A stretch of DNA of 64,000 nucleotides, from NCBI GenBank assembly GCA_002633005.1, contig NMRA01000033.1, positions 76,436 through 140,435 of the forward strand. Reading direction: 5' to 3'. A model generated the notes under the pieces. It searched no databases, was not told the DNA's origin, and saw only the letters and a list, made by a program, of their open reading frames with translations. The translations under genes were made by a program, and so were the position numbers. This document shows, in pieces, positions 34,675-64,000 of this stretch. Source of the stretch: Phoronis australis (taxonomy: Eukaryota > Phoronida > Phoronidae). Positions within the stretch are counted from its first letter, which is position 1, and every line of letters starts with the position of its first letter.

Positions 34675-37600
34675 ATTACTGTTTTCAATTTTTTCGATAA
34701 TAATTCATTTCATAGTGTGCCGTGTTTACCAGTTGCCCTGATGGCACTTTTTGTTAATTCGATTTCCGAGAAGTAGACCCATTGTTATCTGAATTATTTA
34801 CTTATACCCGTGAAATAAAATTATAAAAATTAAAAAGTTTACCTTGTAAAAGAACCCAATCCAGTCCTTCGTGTTGCTGACAGCGCTCAGTGCGTTTGCC
34901 AATTACCTGCTCTTGTTGGACTGCCCCACCTTTTTGAATTTTTTCCGCCCTCCCGCCACACCATCCAAATGTCCCACTTTTTGTAACACAGCCAAACTGG
35001 CATATCATATAGTCATAGACATCTTAATGAGATATCTATGCATATAGTATTGTAATTTCTCACGCACCGTAGCCATGTTTTCCCGATCGACTAAAAAGAA
35101 AAGTGTTAGTTGTACAGTGAAGACTGAACACAACACAGTACAGGATAACCGTGAGCCACTACTTCCTGGAAACCACGGAGCCCGATGAAACGGGTTCACT
35201 TTTCGGCGTTCGTTTTAACAGAGAACAGGATTTCAAATGTTAACCACTAAAATATCAGTCAAGCCCGCTGACTTCACCATGCAGTTTTAAATCTCGTGAC
35301 ACAATAAATTCTCGCTTCCTGCTGATGTCCGCTGCGGGCACCGCAACACATTCATCTCACTCCTGGCACAGTAGCTGCACTGATGTTAGCTCGTAGAAAA
35401 TACGCCGGTGAGCACTGAGCTGCAATATATATTTTTTATATATTTTTTCTTGTGTGACTAAAGTTGGCCTATCTCTAATTCATTATTTAAAAACTTTCAG
35501 CTCTAAGCATCAGCATTACCTAATCACAAACTGGGAAACCCATTTTCTAATAACCGTGGTAGACGCAAATTATACGTCCACCGTAGGTAACACGAGAGCA
35601 AAAATCATTAGCTAGTCATAGACAAAGAACCCGGTTTAGTCCAACTTATTAAAATTTATGATCTTAAAATTGACCATGAAAGGACGCAAAAAAACGCGTT
35701 TGCACCAGTTTTTTCGCAATGATTACAGGGGTCTGCAAAGAAGTCAAATTGCTGAGGATGTTTCAGTCAAGTCATAGCCAAACTTCAAAACTGGAATGCC
35801 ATGCAGCTGTGGTTGCGCAGCGCATGCGTGGGAGTTCTTTGCTTTCGTTGATTTTTTTCTCGCTGTGGAATATGGTCCGGAAATCGGGGGGCTGAACCTG
35901 GATTTGTCGAATATGTTGTTTTTTCTTTGCCGTTTCATGTAGCCTAGGGTCAAGTAACCATGATTTACCGTAGGTGGGTGACCGTTCGCAACCATTGAGC
36001 ATTTTTAAATGTGCAACTTAAGGTCGCCATTATGCAAAATTCTATTTTGCTTATAATTTCCTTACCAAGCACTGCTGGCAGATTATTTTGACGTTTTCAC
36101 CCACGTTTCCATGGTCAGCGAATTTAATAGTGCAAGTTGTTTTGGTGACTAGCAGCGAACTGATAGGTCACAACCTCGCTTTCCATCGACTTTGCTGGAA
36201 AGGGGCTGTTCAAAATCGGCAACTTAAAATAAAATCACAAAAACAGATCTTGTTTTATGGCTATGGTTAAAGTTTTCTAGTGCAGTATATTTTTCATGCA
36301 AGGCAATACTTTTCTCATAAACTTTGACTGAAATTACTCTTTCACGGTATGGTAGGTTTTGTACCGTTTAATACCATGGATTATAAATTGCGTTTTAGGA
36401 GTGTAAGAGAAACTAAACATTGCTTCTGTAGACACAATATAATAAGATACACAGATACAAATAATTACGATGTATATGTACAGTGTACATGATGAATATT
36501 TACACATAATTACATTGCCACTACATTCAGGGTCCACATATTTAAGTTATGCACATTGCTGACAAAGAAGCATGAGATTGTAAGTTACAGATGACATAAA
36601 GATCTGTAAGAACAACACTGGGTGAATTCACTAATGCTGGTACCCTCCCAATTTGGCAAGATTGCCCATATCCTCATGGGATGCTATGCATTTACAAGCA
36701 GTGCCAAATTAAGCATTCCCAGAATCTCGGGGGGCCTCTGTACTTTGAGATGTTCCTGCTAATCACAATTTTACAATTCTTCACTCACCATGATCACCGC
36801 AATTTTTCGTGCCTGTCCCCTGATTCACAATGAGGTGGGCCCCTACTTGTTGGTGGGACACTAAGCTTAGTAGCATAGCTCAATGGATCATTTGCTAATG
36901 ATTACAACATGAAACATGATCTCACTCATTTTCAATCTCGAATAATCAGCATTATTGGATGTGCCCCAGGTCACTTTAACACTGTTATAATGAATAAGTG
37001 TGGACAGGTTATAAAAACATGCCTTTATAACAAAGAAAGTAGTTCAAACAGAGCTCCAAGCATTTGACATCAAAGTAAAGTTGAACCATTTTTATGGGTT
37101 TCAAAAGTACTTGCACTTTCTCACAAATTTAATTCCAATGGTGGATGCCTTCACATACAAATAAGATGCCAACTGTCATGCAAAAAGACATCTGGAAAGA
37201 ACTACATTTAGGTGTCTAATCGTACTCATATGATAAAAAGACACTCTGTCAAGATTTCAAAACCAACTACCAGCACACTCAAATGGTTTACAAAGGTCAA
37301 GACAATAGGGCCGTCCCAGAATACACAGCGTTAGAACTTTCTTTGTTATGTAGATAAGAAAGCGCATTGTTTTCAGTGGCTTCTTGGAATGTCAGCCATA
37401 TTTTCTTAGGTCATAATAGAAAGTATCTAGGTGCAAGGCAGTGGAAATATTTCTTCAAGAAAGGCAATACTACTCAGTTCAAAATCAACCCTGACCAACT
37501 TGTTATATCCACTCGCTCTGCGTTACTTTGTCTTTGATTGATGTCGGGAAGACAACAAAGTTAACATCACGCGTCGAAGGATATTTGTCAGTTTATCTGA

Positions 37601-38674
37601 CTTTCTCCCATCGTTGTTGCAGCCCACAGCACAGCAATACTTCCTTGACATGGAAAGGAGGAATAGAGTATGAAGTGAAGAAAACGTGGAACTCCAGTGG
37701 CGCAAAAACGCTAGACTACAAACGTGTTTGACGAATATTGGGGTATTGCAGGTGAATACTGAGAGATTCGAGTGTTGCTGTGTAATCAGGAACAGTCCTA
37801 TTCGGTAACACCAAAATAATTAGAAATGGTTCGCAATGATTAATGGATCCTTGAGCACAATAATTTATTATCCTAAGGGAAGACGGGACAAATAGTTGAG
37901 AGAGCCATTTACATACATAGCAGAGTATAATGCCTATTAGATGGCACTAGATGACAATAAATAAGTTAACTACACTTAATTTAAACAGTTTATAGCCAAC
38001 TAGAAATACTCGAGTGATATTGGCCACACCAAGCAGCAGCTGTTACGTGCAGTTCTCAAGAAACTCCCATTCGATGGATATTCAGGGGCGTCTCGCAAGC
38101 ATCCCTTTTACGGCGAAAAGTACTTATGATTAAGTAATTTACAATTACACATAGAATCTTAAGATGTGGTAAAAATTTTCAGGTAAACAAGGTTATCTCG
38201 TTGTCAGAGAGAAACCTTGCAAAAGGTGAAGCTTTTTATCAGTGAAAATAAGCAATGGGATATATATTTCAAATCCTCAGTAGAACGGGCTTACCCAAAA
38301 CTGAGGCGAGTATCCCTCGACAACCAGGAGCACATACTACACTCACCACATAATATCTAAAGCTCGCTTCAGTCTTATCGAGTTGAAAATCCTAAACTGA
38401 AGTTGAGAATTGTTGTCCATTAATTTCTGTTTACTTTGAAAAAAACAGTGATGTCATGCAGTTCTTGAAAAGTAAGATTTGTGTCTATGGGGGCACACAC
38501 TCTTCAAGAGGATGAATTCAATATTCCACTGCAAAATTACAACACTTGTTTCAACCAGTACCATACCCATGATATTTTCCAAGACAACAATGATCATGAG
38601 AAGGATTAAAATTTGTCTGGTATACAGAAAAGGCAGCTCAGAGCTTGCATGCAGAGATGCATCGCAGGAACATT
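34675..38674. other. Intergenic or AGAP 3' flank, no gene recognised
   Basis: No supported host exon. The part to the right may belong to a long AGAP 3' UTR; AATAAA-like signals on the minus strand occur, for example near 37865, but the true end cannot be decided. Confidence 0.45.
37585..37651 (-). pseudogene. THAP-like N-terminal fragment
   Basis: ATG at 37651 opens MSRKYCCAVGCNNDGRKSDK, with the C-x(3-4)-C-N-N start typical of THAP fingers. The HRFP and CxxHF parts do not follow and no donor site is evident. Confidence 0.35.
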
Positions 38675-38748
38675 GACATGGACACTTAGATATGGACACA
38701 CAGATATGGACCCACGGACATGGACACACAGACATGGACACTCAGACA
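38675..38748. repeat. 14-base tandem repeat after the AGAP stop codon
   Basis: Five to six units of gacatggacacaca / gatatggacacaca, in the presumed 3' UTR about 100 bases past the stop. Confidence 0.85.
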
Positions 38749-38846
38749 GGTGAATGCAGAAGTACACAGATACACACAAATGTGCCATATTAAACTGCCG
38801 TGCCCGACTCCATCTCCAAACAGCACCGCTCCGTATCCCGATCACG

Positions 38847-62224
<23,378 letters not shown>

Positions 62225-62452
62225 CTGAAACAAGGACACACGGTGCAGTCGATGAGTCAGGCTCACAAAAGTGATCATGTTCCGTGTACTGTGGTCATAT
62301 GAGCAGAGAGAGTAAGAGGGGACCGTTCCGTTTCCCTGAGCCCCACCTGGGAGAAAAAATCATCGCAGGACCGCAGGCCAGAGACTCGACCTGGCTTAAC
62401 AGCTTATGGACAACTGTGCGCAAGTTCACCACGGATGACTGCGGTGGTGCAA

Positions 62453-62805
62453 TATCAACATGCCCGATACCGGTTTGATAAATACTGATACAGTATCAAC
62501 AAGTCAGATTTCGGTCTGATAACTACTGGTGCAGTATCAACATGCCAGATACCGGTCTGATCAAATACTGGAATAGTGTCAACATGCCAGATACTGGTAT
62601 GATCAAATACCGACATAGTGTCAAAATGCGAGATACTAGTCTGATAAAATGCTGGTATAGTCGCAACATGTTAAATATTGGTCTGGATAAACACTGGTAC
62701 AGTATCAACATGTTAAACACGAGTCCAATAACTACTGGTAAAGTATCAATATCTCAGATACTAGTATGATAAATATGGGTATAGTATCAACAAGTCAGAT
62801 GAGCA
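62453..62805. repeat. 41-42-base minisatellite, about eight to nine copies
   Basis: Units begin at tatcaaca-like sites at 62453, 62494, 62535, 62577, 62619, 62661, 62703, 62744 and 62785; the unit is roughly gtatcaacatgccagatac plus tggtctgataaatactgg. Looser copies continue at 63420-63900. Confidence 0.92.
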
Positions 62806-62814
62806 GGTAAAAAT

Positions 62815-63400
62815 TCAATTCCTATGAACTTTTTCTAGTTCATGACATTGACATTTCTACCCTCACTAAGGCTCTTTTTCAACGAGTGGATTGCTCAGAC
62901 TTTGCCGACTCGGATCTAAAATGGGGTCATACCCCCGGGAGCTATAGACCTTGGTCTCGGTTCATGGGGATCCCATGGTTACTCCGTAACACTGTTATAA
63001 CTGGTAGTTGCATTGAAAGCATATAGTAGTCATGGGATCCCCAGTCTCACCCATTGTAGCCGACATCTACATGGAGAATTTTGAGAGATGAAACCCTAGG
63101 GACAGCCCGCACCATCCCAGTCTTTGGCTCAGGTATGTGGCTCACACATATGTACTCATACATGAGTGCCATGTCAACAGTTTCTTCACAAACATCAACA
63201 GCATAGGCCGTCTCATCCAGTTCACCAACCTGAGACTGACAGTAAATTGCCCACCATGAACTGAGACCAAGGTCAACAGCTCCCCTGCAAAGTACGGGTA
63301 ATCCACTCATTGAAAGACCCTTGGGTGAGGGTAGAAACGTACTAGTCATCAGATACAAACAGTTCACGTAAGGGAATTTTTACCAGCTCAACATCGCCAC
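62815..63400. repeat. Convergent inverted dispersed repeat with foldback centre
   Basis: The plus-strand copy (62815-62964: ctttttcaacgagtggattg, ctatagaccttggtctcgg) and a minus-strand copy (63400-63044) of the same family face each other. Between them lies a small foldback with 13-base arms tggggatcccatg (62965-62977) and its inverse (63031-63043). Confidence 0.75.
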
Positions 63401-64000
63401 AAACTATGAAAAGCCTTTTCTGTTGCCAGATGCCAGATACTGCTGTAGTAAATAGAGGAACAGTATCAACATGGTGAGAGCTGGTCTGATTTAGATTCAT
63501 ATTGGCGTACTAGCAAGACAAGGTATTGGTCAACTATCAACACAGCATCCACGTGGTAGATGCTGGTCAGGTCAAACAGTAACACTATTACTCCGAAACT
63601 CTGGTCTGATAAAATATTAGTTCACTATCGCCATGCCTGCTGTTGATGCAGTGCCAGCATGCCACCTATTGGTCATAATAGGCATTAGAGTGGAATTAAA
63701 ATGTATTAGGCTGGTCTTCTTTTAAAATGATGTTAATTCTAGTATTTGGAAAGCAAAACTGGTATTTAATTAGCAGAGTATTTAGTATCACTAAGGAAAT
63801 ATCATCACTACCAAATGAGCAGGCACTGGTATCAATTTGCCATCTTAGGAACCAGTATTATACAGATTTCAAATACTGGTGACCAATCTTAGTATTAATA
63901 CACTGCTTAACTCTGGTTCAATCTGAACCTTGGAAATGTAAAAATGAAAAAAATCACACCACCCACAATGCCGCTGTAAGCCAGGGAACAAAATATTTTG
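63401..64000. other. Intron or flank with degenerate minisatellite
   Basis: Scattered ctggtctgataaa/actatcaacat units decayed from the array at 62.5 kb. No exon seen; upstream AGAP exons should lie further right. Confidence 0.6.

Noticed and set aside
35075-35188. Plus-strand ATG frame of 37 codons (MFSRSTKKKSVSC) with a GTGAGC that could serve as a donor
   Set aside because: Short, no upstream or downstream partner exon, and an equally long ATG frame exists on the opposite strand at the same place.
63047-63367. Minus-strand frame of 106 residues considered as an AGAP exon
   Set aside because: Its sequence belongs to the dispersed repeat also present at 48.65 and 62.85 kb, and it does not resemble the GTPase-like domain.

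Overview
The window reads as nuclear DNA of an invertebrate metazoan, most plausibly a marine animal. The evidence is the pair of spliced host genes with GT-AG introns, the long repeat-filled introns, and the mix of transposon families (Kolobok-like and PIF/ISL2EU-like THAP elements, an XPG-like-nuclease element, Copia, Gypsy and Penelope relics). The species cannot be fixed from sequence alone; a lancelet, hemichordate, echinoderm or cnidarian would all fit. Nothing prokaryotic is present.

Host genes. Two genes are well supported, both on the minus strand. (1) A complete four-exon SAM-dependent methyltransferase gene (20584 down to 8942, 357 codons) whose splice phases all agree. Its first intron is about 8.9 kb and is packed with transposon debris. 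(2) The 3' part of an AGAP (centaurin-gamma) ArfGAP gene running from about 62224 down to 38847. Its exons encode a PH domain split by a linker, a zinc-finger ArfGAP domain and C-terminal ankyrin repeats. The N-terminal GTPase-like part must lie beyond the right edge. The exons from 52768 to the stop form an uninterrupted 492-codon frame. Upstream of them sit three related, frame-neutral cassette exons plus an 18-base microexon, a likely alternative-splicing cluster. A possible first exon of a third minus-strand gene lies at 5250-5447.

Region by region. 1-8.5 kb: mostly unassigned sequence with THAP-like, Penelope-like and Copia relics and one short inverted-repeat element. 8.9-20.9 kb: methyltransferase gene; intron 1 holds a decayed XPG-like-nuclease transposon interrupted by a MITE, and a Gypsy-like integrase relic. 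Exon 1 is enclosed by two arms of a 230-base inverted repeat. 20.9-25.2 kb: an 84-base perfect palindrome, a broken THAP-DDE transposase, a TA-flanked MITE and a 1.33-kb TTAA-flanked Kolobok-like deletion derivative. 27.2-34.4 kb: a 7.2-kb DNA transposon with long terminal inverted repeats (each about 0.77 kb, built from 140-base subrepeats) around a multi-segment minus-strand gene with a zinc-finger-like N terminus and an XPG/FEN1-like nuclease core. 34.5-38.7 kb: intergenic. 38.8-62.2 kb: AGAP gene. 62.4-64 kb: minisatellite and a convergent inverted dispersed repeat.

The most interesting structures are the 7.2-kb element, the AGAP cassette cluster, the perfect palindrome, the inverted duplication around the methyltransferase promoter, and a MITE family with three copies that each carry 5-base target duplications.
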